A stretch of 64,000 bases of DNA from Variovorax boronicumulans (GCF_029892485.1 NZ_JARXVG010000001.1:310001-374000), one strand, 5' to 3'; shown: positions 20,045-30,042, counted from the stretch's first letter. Made by a program: numbers and translations. The notes: a model not told the origin generated them from the letters alone.

Positions 20045-21442
20045 TCAACGGCCTGTCATGTTCTCAGGCACTACCCACTGGTCGAACTGCTCGGCCGTCA
20101 GGTGCCCCGACGCAATCGCTGCTTCGCGCAGGCTCGTGCCTTCCTTGTGCGCCTTCTTCGCGATGTAGGCCGACTTGTCGTAGCCGATGTGCGTGTTGAG
20201 CGCCGTCACCAGCATGAGCGAACGCTGCACCAGCTCGGTGATGCGTTCGCGGTTCGGCTCGATGCCCACCGCGCAGTGGTCGTTGAAGCTCACCATGCCG
20301 TCGGCCAGGAGGCGCACGCTCTGCAGGAAGTTGTGCGCCACCATCGGGCGGAACACGTTCAGCTCGAAGTTGCCCGAGGCGCCGCCGATGTTGATGGCCA
20401 CGTCGTTGCCGAACACCTGCGCGGCCAGCATCGTGACGGCTTCGCTCTGGGTCGGGTTGACCTTGCCCGGCATGATCGACGAGCCGGGTTCATTCTCGGG
20501 AATGCTCAGCTCGCCGATGCCACTGCGCGGGCCGCTCGCGAGCCAGCGCACGTCGTTGGCGATCTTGTTCATGCTGGCGGCGAGCGTCTTGAGCGCGCCG
20601 TGGGCATGCACCAGCGCATCGACGCTGGCCATGGCTTCGAACTTGTTCGGCGCGGTCACGAACGGCAGGCCCGTGAGCTTCGCCAGTTCGGCGGCCACCT
20701 GCTCGGCATAGCCCTTCGGCGCATTGAGCCCAGTGCCCACGGCCGTGCCGCCCAGCGCCAGTTCGCTCAGATGCGGCAGCGCGGCGCGCACATGCGCCTC
20801 GCCGTGCGCCAGCTGCGCGACGTAGCCCGAGAACTCCTGGCCCAGCGTGAGGGGCGTGGCGTCCTGCAGGTGGGTACGGCCGATCTTCACGATGTCGGCA
20901 AAGTCTTCGGCCTTCTTCGCCAGCGTGCCGCGCAGCTTGGCGATGGCGGGCAACAGCTTGTGCGTGATGGCCTCGACGGCGGCCACGTGCATGGCGGTCG
21001 GGAACACGTCGTTGCTCGACTGGCTGCGGTTCACGTCGTCGTTCGGATGCACCAGGCGCCCTTCCCCGCGTTCGCCGCCGAGGATTTCGCTCGCGCGGTT
21101 GGCCAGCACCTCGTTGACGTTCATGTTGGTCTGCGTGCCAGAGCCGGTCTGCCAGACCACCAGCGGGAATTCGCCCGGGTGCTTGCCGGCGATGACTTCG
21201 TCGGCCGCGGCCACGATGGCCTGGGTCTTCTTCTCGTCCTGCAGGCCCAGCGCGTGGTTGACCACGGCCGATGCGCGCTTGACCTGCGCCAGCGCCTTGA
21301 TGATCTCGCGCGGCTGCTGCTCGCCGGAGATGTCGAAGTTCTGCAGCGAGCGCTGCGTTTGCGCGCCCCACAGCTTGTCGGCCGGCACGTCGATCGGTCC
21401 GAAGGTGTCGCGCTCGGCACGGGTCTTGGGGGAAGTCGTCAT
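20045..21442 (-). CDS. fumC: fumarate hydratase class II
   Basis: The iron-independent fumarase of the citric acid cycle, 465 residues. The superfamily signature [11 protein letters not shown] is present with the catalytic serine loop, as are [21 protein letters not shown] and [10 protein letters not shown]. The start ATG at 21442 ([16 protein letters not shown]) matches the family; 32 upstream codons lack support. An iron-dependent class I fumarase (fumA) is also present at 25478, so the organism has both types, often used under different iron or oxidative conditions. Confidence 0.97.
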   Translation of the reverse strand: MTTSPKTRAERDTFGPIDVPADKLWGAQTQRSLQNFDISGEQQPREIIKALAQVKRASAVVNHALGLQDEKKTQAIVAAADEVIAGKHPGEFPLVVWQTGSGTQTNMNVNEVLANRASEILGGERGEGRLVHPNDDVNRSQSSNDVFPTAMHVAAVEAITHKLLPAIAKLRGTLAKKAEDFADIVKIGRTHLQDATPLTLGQEFSGYVAQLAHGEAHVRAALPHLSELALGGTAVGTGLNAPKGYAEQVAAELAKLTGLPFVTAPNKFEAMASVDALVHAHGALKTLAASMNKIANDVRWLASGPRSGIGELSIPENEPGSSIMPGKVNPTQSEAVTMLAAQVFGNDVAINIGGASGNFELNVFRPMVAHNFLQSVRLLADGMVSFNDHCAVGIEPNRERITELVQRSLMLVTALNTHIGYDKSAYIAKKAHKEGTSLREAAIASGHLTAEQFDQWVVPENMTGR

Positions 21443-21573
21443 GAGAAAAAGCTCCGCAGTCTTGGATGGTTGCGCCGCCTGGTCGGGCGCGGGCCCGAGT
21501 ATCGGCCAACAAGAATAGCTCGCATCTGACGGGGCCATTGGGCCGCCGCCGACATCACGGTACGCCCGTTGGG
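21443..21573. other. intergenic region between fumC and the proVWX promoter
   Basis: About 130 bases with no supported gene. The fumC promoter must lie here reading leftward, but I see no convincing motif. Confidence 0.4.
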
Positions 21574-21603
21574 TTGACTCGCGTCATGTCAAAAAGTTAT
21601 AAT
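21574..21603 (+). promoter_or_regulatory. strong sigma-70 promoter of proVWX
   Basis: TTGACT at 21574-21579 and TATAAT at 21598-21603 are separated by 18 bases and match the -35 and -10 consensus closely. The predicted start of transcription is near 21610, about 340 bases before the proV start codon. The AT-rich block here contrasts with the GC-rich surroundings. Confidence 0.8.
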
Positions 21604-21609
21604 CATTGG

Positions 21610-21949
21610 CTTCAGACGACCAACAAGTCATGTAAGTCATGGTTGGTCGGCCCTGCACTACTCGCGGATCTTCGAATCCCGTCGCGGTGCAAGGCTCTCA
21701 CCGCCGGGCCCTGCCCGGCAAACCGGCCGGATCTTTCCGGCCCCACTGCCACGCCACCATTCGGCGGGCACTGGTTTCGTCGCCACGTCGTCTTCAGTGC
21801 CTGTCGGCAGCCTCCAAAGGCTCGCCGGGCCATTGCACGCGTTCTCTCGCGCTCTCTGTTCTCGGGAAGCTCCATCGGCTGATGGCGTGACCGTTGCCGT
21901 CCTCCGGGGCGGTGCTGTGTCCAATCTTCACCTAAAGGAGCCCCGGCGT
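21610..21949 (+). ncRNA. long structured 5' leader of proVWX (candidate cis-regulatory RNA)
   Basis: Consecutive perfect or near-perfect stems fill this leader: CGACCAAC/GTTGGTCG (21617-21649) enclosing two AAGTCATG repeats; GCC-TGCAC/GTGCA-GGC (21650-21695) with an inner GGAT/ATCC hairpin; GCCGGGC/GCCCGGC (21703-21719); GGCCGGA/TCCGGCC (21725-21742); TGCC-GCC/GGC-GGCA (21747-21770); GGCAGCCT/AGGCT-GCC (21806-21826). Close to the gene, CCGGGGC (21904-21910) can pair with GCCCCGG (21940-21946), next to and partly covering the ribosome-binding site AAAGGAG (21934-21940). I do not recognise a named riboswitch. Open frames in it look like shadows. Confidence 0.55.
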
Positions 21950-23203
21950 ATGGCCAAAGGAATTCTCATCGACCATGTCTTCAAGGTGTTCGGCGATTCG
22001 CCCGAGCAGGCCCTCGAACTCGTCCGCCAAGGTTTTTCGAAGAAGGAAATCCTCGCCAGGACGGGCCAGTCGATCGGCGTGTTCGATGCCACCTTCGAGA
22101 TCCAGGCCGGCGAGATCTTCGTGATCATGGGCCTGTCGGGTTCGGGCAAGTCGACGCTGGTGCGCCTCCTGAACCGGCTGATCGAGCCGACCGCCGGCCG
22201 CATCGTGATCGACGGCGCGGACATCAACGAACACTCCGACGCCAGGCTGCGCGCGCTGCGCCGCAAGGACATCAGCATGGTGTTCCAGTCGTTCGCGCTG
22301 ATGCCGCACATGACGGTGCGCGAGAACACCGCGTTCGGCCTGGAGCTCTCCGGCACGAGCAAGAAGGAGCGCCTCGCACAGGCCGACAAGGCACTCGCGC
22401 AGGTGGGCCTCGCGGGCTGGGGCGACAGCTACCCCGACGAGCTCTCCGGCGGCATGCAGCAGCGCGTGGGTCTGGCGCGAGCATTGGCTTCGGATCCTTC
22501 GATCCTCCTGATGGACGAGGCCTTCTCGGCGCTCGATCCGATCATCCGCACCGAGATGCAGTCGGAGCTCTTGCGTCTGCAGCAGGAACAGCGCCGCACC
22601 ATCGTCTTCATTTCGCACGACCTCGATGAAGCCATGCGCATCGGCGACCGCATCGCGATCATGAAAGACGGCCAGGTGATCCAGGTCGGCACGCCCGACG
22701 AGATTTTGCGCAGCCCCGCCGACGACTACGTGCGCAGCTTCGTGCGCGGCGTGGACGCGGCGGCCGTGTTCAAGGCCGCGGACATCGCGCGCAAGTCGCT
22801 CACCGTGGTGTCCGAGCACCCCGAGCGCGGCGCACGCGCGGCGCTCAAGCTGCTGGAAGACCAGGACCGCGACTTCGCCTACGTGACCAGCCCCACCAAG
22901 CGGTTCCTGGGCGTGGTGTCGGCCGACACGCTGCGCGGCGCGCTCGACGGGCACTCGGGCCCGCTGGGGCTGCAGCACGCGTTCCTGGCCGACCTGCCGC
23001 GCATCGACGCCGAGGCGCCGGTGGCCGGACTGATCGGCCAGCTCGCGCAGGCGCCGTGCGCGCTGCCGGTGGTGGCGGGCGACGGCCGCTTCTGCGGTGC
23101 GATCAGCAAGACGACGCTGCTCAAGTTCCTGGACCGCGAAACGCCGCCGATCGAGCCCGTCTCCCCGCACGCAGCACCCGCGCTCGCCGCCGAACCGCAC
23201 TGA
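21950..23203 (+). CDS. proV: glycine betaine/proline ABC transporter, ATP-binding protein
   Basis: The 417-residue ATPase of a ProU-type importer for betaine or proline as osmoprotectants. Walker [10 protein letters not shown] is at residues 61-69, the signature [14 protein letters not shown] near 165, and Walker [14 protein letters not shown] follows. The C-terminal third carries two CBS-like repeats, which in relatives sense ionic strength. The start ATG at 21950 is preceded by AAAGGAG; the family N-terminus with [10 protein letters not shown] supports it. proW follows after 21 bases and proX after another 23, forming one operon. Confidence 0.95.
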   Translation: MAKGILIDHVFKVFGDSPEQALELVRQGFSKKEILARTGQSIGVFDATFEIQAGEIFVIMGLSGSGKSTLVRLLNRLIEPTAGRIVIDGADINEHSDARLRALRRKDISMVFQSFALMPHMTVRENTAFGLELSGTSKKERLAQADKALAQVGLAGWGDSYPDELSGGMQQRVGLARALASDPSILLMDEAFSALDPIIRTEMQSELLRLQQEQRRTIVFISHDLDEAMRIGDRIAIMKDGQVIQVGTPDEILRSPADDYVRSFVRGVDAAAVFKAADIARKSLTVVSEHPERGARAALKLLEDQDRDFAYVTSPTKRFLGVVSADTLRGALDGHSGPLGLQHAFLADLPRIDAEAPVAGLIGQLAQAPCALPVVAGDGRFCGAISKTTLLKFLDRETPPIEPVSPHAAPALAAEPH

Positions 23204-23224
23204 ATTCACGAAGGACCCTGAACG

Positions 23225-24385
23225 ATGAACGACACCACACTTCCTTCCGACCTGGGCGCCGCATTGAACAACGCTCCAGCGCCGGCCGCCTTCGTCGATC
23301 CGTGGGAGGCGCTCTCGGCCGCGCCCGACACCTCGGCCACCAGCGCCTGGCTCGATGCACCGGTGAGCGCCGCTCACCAGCTCGCCGGACAAGCCGACGG
23401 CGCCACCGGCGGCTTCCAGCTGCACCGCCTCTGGGACGGTTCGCTCCCCGTCGAGTCCTGGATCAACCAGGGCCTCGGCTGGGTGGTCGAACATTTCCGC
23501 CCCTTCTTCCAGACGGTGCGCCTGCCCATCGACAGCACGCTGAACTGGGTGCAGAGCCTGCTCACCGGCCTGCCGACGCTCGCGATGATCGCGCTCATCG
23601 GCCTCTTCGCCTGGCAGTTCGCCGGTCGCGCGCTGGCCATCGGCACCACGGTGGCGCTGCTGCTGGTGGCCATGCTGGGCATCTGGCCCGAGGCGATGGT
23701 GACGCTGTCGCTGGTGCTGACCTCGCTCGTCTTCTGCATGGTCATCGGCCTGCCGCTCGGCGTGCTGCTGGCCAGCAGCGACCGGGCCCAGCGGATCATG
23801 CGGCCGGTGCTCGACGCAATGCAGACCACGCCGGCCTTCGTGTACCTCGTGCCGGTGGTGATGCTCTTCGGCATCGGCAACGTGCCGGGCGTGATCGTGA
23901 CCATCATCTTCGCGCTGGCGCCGCTTGTACGCCTGACCAACCTGGGCCTGCGCCAGGTGCGCCCCGACCTGATCGAGGCCGCGCGCGCCTACGGTGCCTC
24001 GCCCTGGCAGATGCTGGTGAAGGTGCAGCTGCCGCTGGCCATGCCGTCGATCATGGCGGGCATCAACCAGGCGTTGATGCTGTCGCTGTCGATGGTGGTG
24101 ATCGCCTCGATGATCGCCGTCGGTGGCCTCGGCCAGATGGTGCTGCGCGGGATCGGGCGGCTCGACATGGGCCTCGCGACCGTCGGCGGCCTCGGCATCG
24201 TGCTGCTGGCGATTTCGCTCGACCGGCTGACGCAGGCGATGGGCAAGTCGCGCCGCAGCGCGGGGCGACGCTGGTGGCACACCGGGCCGGCCGGCCTCGC
24301 GCTGCGCGTGCTGCAGCGCCTCGTGGGCACGCCTTCGCGCGAAGCGGACGGGCGCGTGCCTGCCCTCTCCACGCAAGCGCAATGA
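23225..24385 (+). CDS. proW: glycine betaine/proline ABC transporter, permease
   Basis: A 386-residue inner-membrane permease. A long N-terminal region of about 100 residues, rich in Ala and Pro, precedes the first helix, as in E. coli ProW. The BPD_transp_1 domain has about six helices, and the ATPase-contact loop [22 protein letters not shown] is complete. A basic C-terminal tail follows ([10 protein letters not shown]). It sits between proV and proX in the operon. Confidence 0.95.
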   Translation: MNDTTLPSDLGAALNNAPAPAAFVDPWEALSAAPDTSATSAWLDAPVSAAHQLAGQADGATGGFQLHRLWDGSLPVESWINQGLGWVVEHFRPFFQTVRLPIDSTLNWVQSLLTGLPTLAMIALIGLFAWQFAGRALAIGTTVALLLVAMLGIWPEAMVTLSLVLTSLVFCMVIGLPLGVLLASSDRAQRIMRPVLDAMQTTPAFVYLVPVVMLFGIGNVPGVIVTIIFALAPLVRLTNLGLRQVRPDLIEAARAYGASPWQMLVKVQLPLAMPSIMAGINQALMLSLSMVVIASMIAVGGLGQMVLRGIGRLDMGLATVGGLGIVLLAISLDRLTQAMGKSRRSAGRRWWHTGPAGLALRVLQRLVGTPSREADGRVPALSTQAQ

Positions 24386-24408
24386 CACGTCACGGAGGAC
24401 AACAACGC

Positions 24409-25422
24409 ATGAAGAAAACCCGTCTCATCGCCCGCAGCCTTCTGGCCCTCGGCTTCGTCGCCTTCGGCATGGGCGCCCACCTGGCCCACGCCGCCAACGA
24501 CCTGCCCGGCAAGGGCGTCACCGTGCAGCCGCTCAAAAGCTCGCTCGCCGAAGAAGCGTTCCAGACGCTGCTCGTGATGCGCGCCCTCGAAAAGCTCGGC
24601 TACACCGTCGAACCCATGAAGGACCTGGAGCCTGCCACCGAACACCTGGCGATTGCCAATGGCGATGCCACCTTCATGGCCAACCACTGGAGCCTGCTGC
24701 ACGCCGATTTCTACAAGAACAGCGGCGGCGACGCGAAGCTCTCGCGCACCGGCGTGTACTCGGACGGCGCGGTGCAGGGCTACCTGATCGACCGCAAGAC
24801 GGCCGAGCAATACAACATCACCAGCATCGCGCAGCTGAAGGACCCGGCGATCGCCAAGCTCTTCGACGCGGACGGCGACGGCAAGGCAGACCTCACCGGC
24901 TGCAACCCCGGCTGGGGCTGCGAACTGGCCATCGAGAACCACCTGAGCGCCTACAAGCTGCGCGACACCGTCACCCACAAGCAAGGCAGCTACGCCGCGC
25001 TGATGGCCGACACCATCGCGCGCTTCAAGCAGGACAAGCCGGTGCTGTACTACACGTGGACGCCGTACTGGGTCAGTGCCGTATTGCGGCCGGGCACCGA
25101 CGTGGTGTGGCTGCAGGTGCCCTTCTCTTCGTCACAAGAGGGCAAAGCCGACACGCAACTGCCGAACGGCAAGAACTACGGCTTCCAGGCCAACCGGGAG
25201 CAGATCGTCGCGAACAAGGCCTTCGTCGAGAAGAACCCGGCGGCGGGCAGGCTGTTCGAGGTGATGAAGCTGCCGATCGGCGACATCAACGCCCAGAACC
25301 TGCGCATGAGCCAGGGCGCCAATACGCAGCAGGATGTGGAGCGGCACACCGATGGCTGGATCAGGGTGCATCAAGCGCTGTTCGACGGCTGGATCGACGA
25401 AGCGCGGGCCGCTGCGAGGTAG
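24409..25422 (+). CDS. proX: glycine betaine/proline ABC transporter, periplasmic binding protein
   Basis: A 337-residue OpuAC/ProX-type binding protein. Residues 1-29 form a signal peptide ([18 protein letters not shown], ending AHAA). The mature part contains WSLLHADFY, the calcium-loop-like [20 protein letters not shown] also known in ProX, and YYTWTPYW, which supplies the aromatic residues that cage quaternary ammonium groups. It is the last gene of proVWX. Confidence 0.95.
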   Translation: MKKTRLIARSLLALGFVAFGMGAHLAHAANDLPGKGVTVQPLKSSLAEEAFQTLLVMRALEKLGYTVEPMKDLEPATEHLAIANGDATFMANHWSLLHADFYKNSGGDAKLSRTGVYSDGAVQGYLIDRKTAEQYNITSIAQLKDPAIAKLFDADGDGKADLTGCNPGWGCELAIENHLSAYKLRDTVTHKQGSYAALMADTIARFKQDKPVLYYTWTPYWVSAVLRPGTDVVWLQVPFSSSQEGKADTQLPNGKNYGFQANREQIVANKAFVEKNPAAGRLFEVMKLPIGDINAQNLRMSQGANTQQDVERHTDGWIRVHQALFDGWIDEARAAAR

Positions 25423-25443
25423 CTGGCGGCGGCTGAGATAATC

Positions 25444-25474
25444 GGGGGGCGTTTCTCACTACAAAAAGCCCCCC
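25444..25474 (+). promoter_or_regulatory. hairpin between proX and fumA
   Basis: GGGGGGC (25444-25450) and GCCCCCC (25468-25474) form a perfect 7-bp stem with a 17-base loop, ending three bases before the fumA start codon. The purine-rich AAAAAG that may serve as ribosome-binding site lies at the loop/stem edge. There is no T-run, so it is more likely to influence fumA translation or transcript stability than to terminate. Confidence 0.45.
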
Positions 25475-25477
25475 ACC

Positions 25478-27031
25478 ATGACGACCACGATCCAGCAGGC
25501 CGACCTGATCGAATCGATCAGCGCCGCGCTGCAGTACATCAGCTACTACCACCCCGCCGACTACATCGCCCACCTGGCCCGTGCCTACGAGCGCGAACAG
25601 AGCCCCGCGGCCAAGGACGCCATTGCGCAGATCCTCACCAACAGCAAGATGAGCGCCACGGGCCATCGCCCGATCTGCCAGGACACCGGCATCGTCAACG
25701 TGTTCCTCAAGGTGGGCATGGACGTGCGCTGGGGCGGCTTCACCGGCAGCTTGGACGACGCCATCAACGAAGGCGTGCGCCGCGGCTACAACCACCCCGA
25801 CAACACGCTGCGCGCCTCGGTCGTGGCCGATCCGCAGTTCGACCGCAAGAACACCAAGGACAACACGCCCGCGGTGATCTTCACCGAGATCGTTCCGGGC
25901 AACACCCTCGAAGTGACGGTCGCGGCCAAGGGCGGCGGCAGCGAGAACAAGAGCAAGCTGGTCATGCTGAACCCCGGCGACAGCGTGGTCGACTGGGTCC
26001 TGAAGACCGTGCCCACCATGGGCGCCGGCTGGTGCCCGCCGGGCATGCTGGGCATCGGCATCGGCGGCACCGCCGAGAAGGCCGCGCTCATGGCCAAGGA
26101 AAGCCTGATGGACGACCTGGACATGCACGAGCTGCAGGCCAAGAAGGCTTCGGGCGCCGAGCTCAGCAAGGTCGAGGCGCTGCGCATCGAGCTGTACGAG
26201 AAGGTCAATGCGCTGGGCATCGGCGCGCAGGGCCTGGGCGGCCTGGCCACCGTGCTGGACATCAAGATCAAGATGTACCCCACGCACGCGGCCAGCAAGC
26301 CCGTGGCGATGATCCCCAACTGCGCCGCCACCCGCCATGCGCACTTCGTGATGGACGGCAGCGGCGCGGTGTACCTCGACCCGCCTTCGCTCGACCTCTG
26401 GCCCAACGTCAACTGGGCGCCCGATGAAAAGAAGAGCAAGCGCGTCGATCTCGACAAGCTCACGCCCGCCGAAGTGGCGAGCTGGAAGCCCGGCGACACG
26501 CTGCTGCTCAACGGCAAGATGCTCACCGGCCGCGACGCCGCGCACAAGCGCATCCAGGACATGCTGGCCAAGGGCGAGAAGCTGCCGGTCGATTTCACCA
26601 ACCGCGTCATCTACTACGTCGGCCCGGTCGATCCGGTCGGCGACGAAGCCGTGGGCCCCGCCGGTCCGACCACCGCCACGCGCATGGACGGCTTCACCGA
26701 AATGATGCTGGCCCAGACCGGCCTGATCGCGATGATCGGCAAGGCCGAGCGCGGCCCGGTCGCCATCGAGGCGATCAAGAAGCACAAGAGCGCCTACCTC
26801 ATGGCCGTGGGCGGCGCCGCCTACCTGGTGAGCAAGGCCATCAAGACCGCCAAGGTCGTGGGCTTCGCGGACCTGGGCATGGAAGCGATCTATGAATTCG
26901 ACGTGATCGACATGCCGGTGACGGTGGCGGTCGATGCGGGCGGCACCAGCGCGCACATCACCGGCCCGGCCGAGTGGCAGAAGCGCATTGCCAGCGGCGA
27001 GTTCAAGACCATCATGATGGAAGAGGCCTGA
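25478..27031 (+). CDS. fumA: fumarate hydratase class I, iron-sulfur type
   Basis: A 517-residue single-chain class I fumarase. The alpha part carries CQDTGIVNVF, GAGWCPPGM and CAATRHAHF, which supply the three cysteines of the catalytic [4Fe-4S] cluster; the beta part carries GRDAAHKR and YYVGPVDP. The enzyme hydrates fumarate to malate and is oxygen-sensitive. murI follows after four bases. The cell also has fumC. Confidence 0.95.
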   Translation: MTTTIQQADLIESISAALQYISYYHPADYIAHLARAYEREQSPAAKDAIAQILTNSKMSATGHRPICQDTGIVNVFLKVGMDVRWGGFTGSLDDAINEGVRRGYNHPDNTLRASVVADPQFDRKNTKDNTPAVIFTEIVPGNTLEVTVAAKGGGSENKSKLVMLNPGDSVVDWVLKTVPTMGAGWCPPGMLGIGIGGTAEKAALMAKESLMDDLDMHELQAKKASGAELSKVEALRIELYEKVNALGIGAQGLGGLATVLDIKIKMYPTHAASKPVAMIPNCAATRHAHFVMDGSGAVYLDPPSLDLWPNVNWAPDEKKSKRVDLDKLTPAEVASWKPGDTLLLNGKMLTGRDAAHKRIQDMLAKGEKLPVDFTNRVIYYVGPVDPVGDEAVGPAGPTTATRMDGFTEMMLAQTGLIAMIGKAERGPVAIEAIKKHKSAYLMAVGGAAYLVSKAIKTAKVVGFADLGMEAIYEFDVIDMPVTVAVDAGGTSAHITGPAEWQKRIASGEFKTIMMEEA

Positions 27032-27035
27032 GGCC

Positions 27036-27833
27036 TTGAAACCGATCGGCGTGTTCGACAGCGGCGTGGGCGGGCTCAGCGTGCTCGCCGCGCTGCGCGC
27101 CGAGCTGCCGCACGAACGCTTCGTGTATTTCGCCGACACGGCGTTCGCGCCGTATGGCGAGCGCGGCGATGCCTATGTGATCGAGCGTTCGCGCAAGGTG
27201 ACCGAACAGCTGATTGCCGGGCACGGCATCAAGGCACTGGTCGTGGCCTGCAACACGGCCACGACGGCGGCGATCCACCTGCTGCGGGCGGAGCATCCGG
27301 CGCTGCCCATCGTGGGACTGGAGCCGGCGCTCAAGCCCGCGGTGGCGACGAGCCGCACGGGCCACATCTCGGTGATGGCCACGCGCGGGACGCTGGCCAG
27401 CGCCAAGTACGCAGGCCTGCGCGATTCGTTCGCGGGGACCGCCAGCATTCGTGCCGTGCCGTGCGACGGGCTCGTGAAGGCCATCGAAGGCTTCGACACC
27501 CAGGCGATCTCCGCACTGTGCGCGCGCTACATGGCCGAGGCCGGTCCCTTCGGCGATGCAACCGGAGAAGTCGATACCGTCGTGCTCGGCTGCACGCACT
27601 ACCCGCTCGTGAAAAACCAGCTGCAGCGCCATGCGCCGCCCACGCTGCGCTTCATCGACACCGGCGCGCCGGTCGCGCAGCAGACCCGGCGCGTGCTGGC
27701 CGCTGCCGGCCGGCTCTCGGGCGGCGAAGGCGGCCTGATCCTCCAGAGCAGCGGCGACCGGTCCGCGCTCGAAGCGGCCGCCGCACGCTGGCTGCAAATT
27801 TCGCCACAAGGCACAACGGCGGCCTCCGCCTGA
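27036..27833 (+). CDS. murI: glutamate racemase
   Basis: MurI makes D-glutamate for peptidoglycan. The 265-residue protein has GVFDSGVGGLSVL at the N-terminus and the two catalytic cysteines in ACNTATTAA (about residue 72) and GCTHYPLV (about residue 187). The start codon is TTG at 27036, four bases after the fumA stop; no ATG lies near the conserved N-terminus. Coupled translation from fumA is likely. Confidence 0.95.
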   Translation: MKPIGVFDSGVGGLSVLAALRAELPHERFVYFADTAFAPYGERGDAYVIERSRKVTEQLIAGHGIKALVVACNTATTAAIHLLRAEHPALPIVGLEPALKPAVATSRTGHISVMATRGTLASAKYAGLRDSFAGTASIRAVPCDGLVKAIEGFDTQAISALCARYMAEAGPFGDATGEVDTVVLGCTHYPLVKNQLQRHAPPTLRFIDTGAPVAQQTRRVLAAAGRLSGGEGGLILQSSGDRSALEAAAARWLQISPQGTTAASA

Positions 27834-27847
27834 ATCCACCTGCCGTC

Positions 27848-28642
27848 ATGCGCCCTGTCATGCGCCTTTTGTTGCGCCACGCCCTGCTCCTGCTGTCCCT
27901 CTCTGCCGCAGGCCTCAGCCACGCCGCCTGCGAGAGCGGCCTGGCCGAGCGCATGCACGCCAAGCTCTACCCCAAGCGCCCGCTCGACGAACGGCTCGCA
28001 GCCTGCAAGGTGTGGCCGGCGTTCCCAGGCCGCAGCATCGTGGTGCTGCCGATGCCACGCGAAACCACCGACAAGGGCGCCAAGGTCTTCGACCTGGAGG
28101 TGCTGCTGATCCAGCGGCCCGACAACGGCAACACCGAGCGCGACACCGTCATCGGCCGCCTCTTCCAGCCCGAGGCGCTCGACGAGGACGCCACCACCGC
28201 GATCCAGGACATCCGCATCGACACCTCGCGCTACGTGCTCGCCTCCGATGCACGCGCCTTCGGCTTGCGCGTGCGCTACCGCGGCAGCAGCGCGCCGTCG
28301 AGCCCGCTGGCCAGCGAGACGGTGCGCCTCTACGTGCAGCACGGCAGCAAGCTGCGCGAGGTGCTGCAGGAGATCGAACTCGACCACGACAACGGCGGCT
28401 GGGATTCGACCTGCACCGGCCACTTCGAGAAGCTGCGCACCATGCTGTCGGTCGGCAAGGCGACCAGCAACGGCTTTGCCGACCTGCAGCTGTCGCGCAC
28501 GCTCGTGCAGAGCCGCGCGCAGGAGCAGGAGGACCAGGGCTGCGTCGAGAAGGCGCTGCCCGCCAGGTTCAACACCGTGACGCTGCGCTACGACGGCGAG
28601 CGGTTCAAGGTGCCGAAGTCGCTGCTGCAGCAATCGCCGTGA
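27848..28642 (+). CDS. secreted protein of unknown function
   Basis: A 264-residue protein with a signal peptide (LLLRHALLLLSLSAAGLSHA, cleaved before ACESG). The mature part begins with a Cys-containing helix (CESGLAERMHAKLYPKRPLDERLAACK) and continues as beta-rich sequence; it has four cysteines in all, possibly two disulfides. I recognise no family. It starts 14 bases after murI and may be translated from ATG 27848 or 27860; both keep the signal peptide. A periplasmic role is inferred from the signal only. Confidence 0.8.
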   Translation: MRPVMRLLLRHALLLLSLSAAGLSHAACESGLAERMHAKLYPKRPLDERLAACKVWPAFPGRSIVVLPMPRETTDKGAKVFDLEVLLIQRPDNGNTERDTVIGRLFQPEALDEDATTAIQDIRIDTSRYVLASDARAFGLRVRYRGSSAPSSPLASETVRLYVQHGSKLREVLQEIELDHDNGGWDSTCTGHFEKLRTMLSVGKATSNGFADLQLSRTLVQSRAQEQEDQGCVEKALPARFNTVTLRYDGERFKVPKSLLQQSP

Positions 28643-28643
28643 C

Positions 28644-28736
28644 GGGGAGCTGAACGGCGGCCGGACCGTGCGCTATGCACCGGCAGTGGATTGGCCGCTG
28701 ACCAACAGCAGCCTGTTCGGCGACAAGGTGCCCTGA
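28644..28736 (+). pseudogene. possible 3' coding remnant
   Basis: The frame from about 28644 to the TGA at 28734-28736 reads like ordinary protein (NGGRTVRYAPAVDWPLTN, then SSLFGDKVP) but has no start codon or upstream partner: the same frame is closed by a stop near 28580. It sits in the gap between the secreted-protein gene and the convergent MFS gene. It could be the tail of a lost gene, or chance. No family recognised. Confidence 0.25.
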
Positions 28737-28737
28737 T

Positions 28738-30042
28738 CTACGAACTGCGCAATGCGGCCTCGCGGCCGCGCCGCATGTCGATCGGCAGCAGCAACAGCAA
28801 GCCGCCCACGAACAGCACCGCGGTCGAGAGGATCGCGATGCGCTGGTTGCCACCCGTGGCCCAGGTGATCGCGCCGAAGCTCAGCGGGCCGATGATGCTG
28901 GCCAGCCGGGTCGCGAAGGTCCAGAGCCCGAAGAACTCCGCCAGCTGCCGGGGCGGCGCGAGATAGCCCGTCATCGCGCGCCCGGCGGACTGGCTGGAGC
29001 CCATCGCAAGCCCTGCGATCGCGGCGGCCCACCAGAAGCCGCCCTTGGTGGTCACCACGGCCGCGATCACGCAAACCGCGATCCATGCCACCAGCGTGAC
29101 CGCCAGCGACACCTTGTGGCCGATGCGATCCTGGATGTAGCCGAACGAGAAAGCGCCGATGGCGGCGGCGACGTTGAGCACGAAGATCAGCACCATGGTC
29201 TCGCTCGCCACGAAGCCGATCACCTGCTCGGCATAGATCGCCGCGAGCGTGATGGCGACCGCCACGCCGCCCTGGTAGCAGACGGTGCAGACCAGCAGCC
29301 ACATGAAGTCGCGGTAGGCGCGCGCCTGCCGGTAGGTGGCGCGCAATTGCTGCCATGCGCCGAGTTCGCCGCCAGTGGTTTTGGGCTGTGCCCGTTCGGG
29401 TAGCAGCACGAAGGTGGCGCAGGCCGCGGCGCCATAGATGGCGGCCGTGATCAGCATCGTGACCGGCACGAAATGCGAAGCCGGCAGCCCCTTCGACTGC
29501 GACCACAGCACGTAGGCCAGGCAGATGCCGAGTGTGAGCATGCCGCCGACGTAACCGAAGCTCCAGCCCCATCCGCTCACCTTGCCCATGCCTTCGGGCG
29601 TTGCCAGCTCGGGCAGGAAGGCGCCCGTGAGGGACTCGCCGTAGGAATAGAAGGCGTTGGAGACGATCACCAGCGCCATGGCCAGCGCAATGCCGCCCGA
29701 GGCGCCCGCAAAGCGCGGTGTGAGCGCCAGTGCGGCCGTGGCCAGCACGCAGCCCGTGGTGGCGATGACCAGCACGCGCTTCTTGGCGCCGCGCAGGTCG
29801 GCCCAGGCGCCGATGGCGGGCATCGTGAGCATCACGATGGCGTAGGAGATGCTGAGTGCTGCGGTCCAGGCGAAGGCTGCCCAAGGCGCGCCCTTCGCGA
29901 TGCCACCCACGAAGTAGGCGGCGAAGACCGCCGTGATGACGACCGTCGTGTAGCCCGAGTTGGCGAAGTCGTACATCGCCCAGCCGAACACCTCGCGCTT
30001 GCGCACGCCGGGGCGCAGCGCAGAGGCAGGAAACAGGGCCAT
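28738..30042 (-). CDS. MFS transporter, UMF1 (Atg22-like) family
   Basis: A 434-residue inner-membrane protein with about twelve hydrophobic helices. The start KREVFGWAMYDFANSGY is the hallmark of the bacterial UMF1/Atg22-like branch, as are AIGAWADLRGAKKR, FYSYGESLTGAFLPELA and SSQSAGRAMTGYLAPP. Members are thought to export amino acids or other small solutes; the substrate is unknown. The ATG at 30042 is the family start; the frame extends upstream without support. The next gene upstream on the strand ends 26 bases before. Confidence 0.9.
   Translation of the reverse strand: MALFPASALRPGVRKREVFGWAMYDFANSGYTTVVITAVFAAYFVGGIAKGAPWAAFAWTAALSISYAIVMLTMPAIGAWADLRGAKKRVLVIATTGCVLATAALALTPRFAGASGGIALAMALVIVSNAFYSYGESLTGAFLPELATPEGMGKVSGWGWSFGYVGGMLTLGICLAYVLWSQSKGLPASHFVPVTMLITAAIYGAAACATFVLLPERAQPKTTGGELGAWQQLRATYRQARAYRDFMWLLVCTVCYQGGVAVAITLAAIYAEQVIGFVASETMVLIFVLNVAAAIGAFSFGYIQDRIGHKVSLAVTLVAWIAVCVIAAVVTTKGGFWWAAAIAGLAMGSSQSAGRAMTGYLAPPRQLAEFFGLWTFATRLASIIGPLSFGAITWATGGNQRIAILSTAVLFVGGLLLLLPIDMRRGREAALRSS

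Noticed and set aside
21661..21700. A tRNA-like T-arm (ATCTTCGAATCCCG) in the proVWX leader
   Set aside because: No acceptor or anticodon stem fits around it; the bases are better explained by the local GGAT/ATCC hairpin.
21466..21924. Several 60-140-codon frames in the proVWX leader
   Set aside because: They are Arg/Ser/Pro-rich with no ribosome-binding site or recognisable motif, and hairpins explain the sequence better.
25444..25474. Intrinsic terminator after proX
   Set aside because: The stem has no T-run on the + strand and runs into the fumA start, so termination is unlikely.
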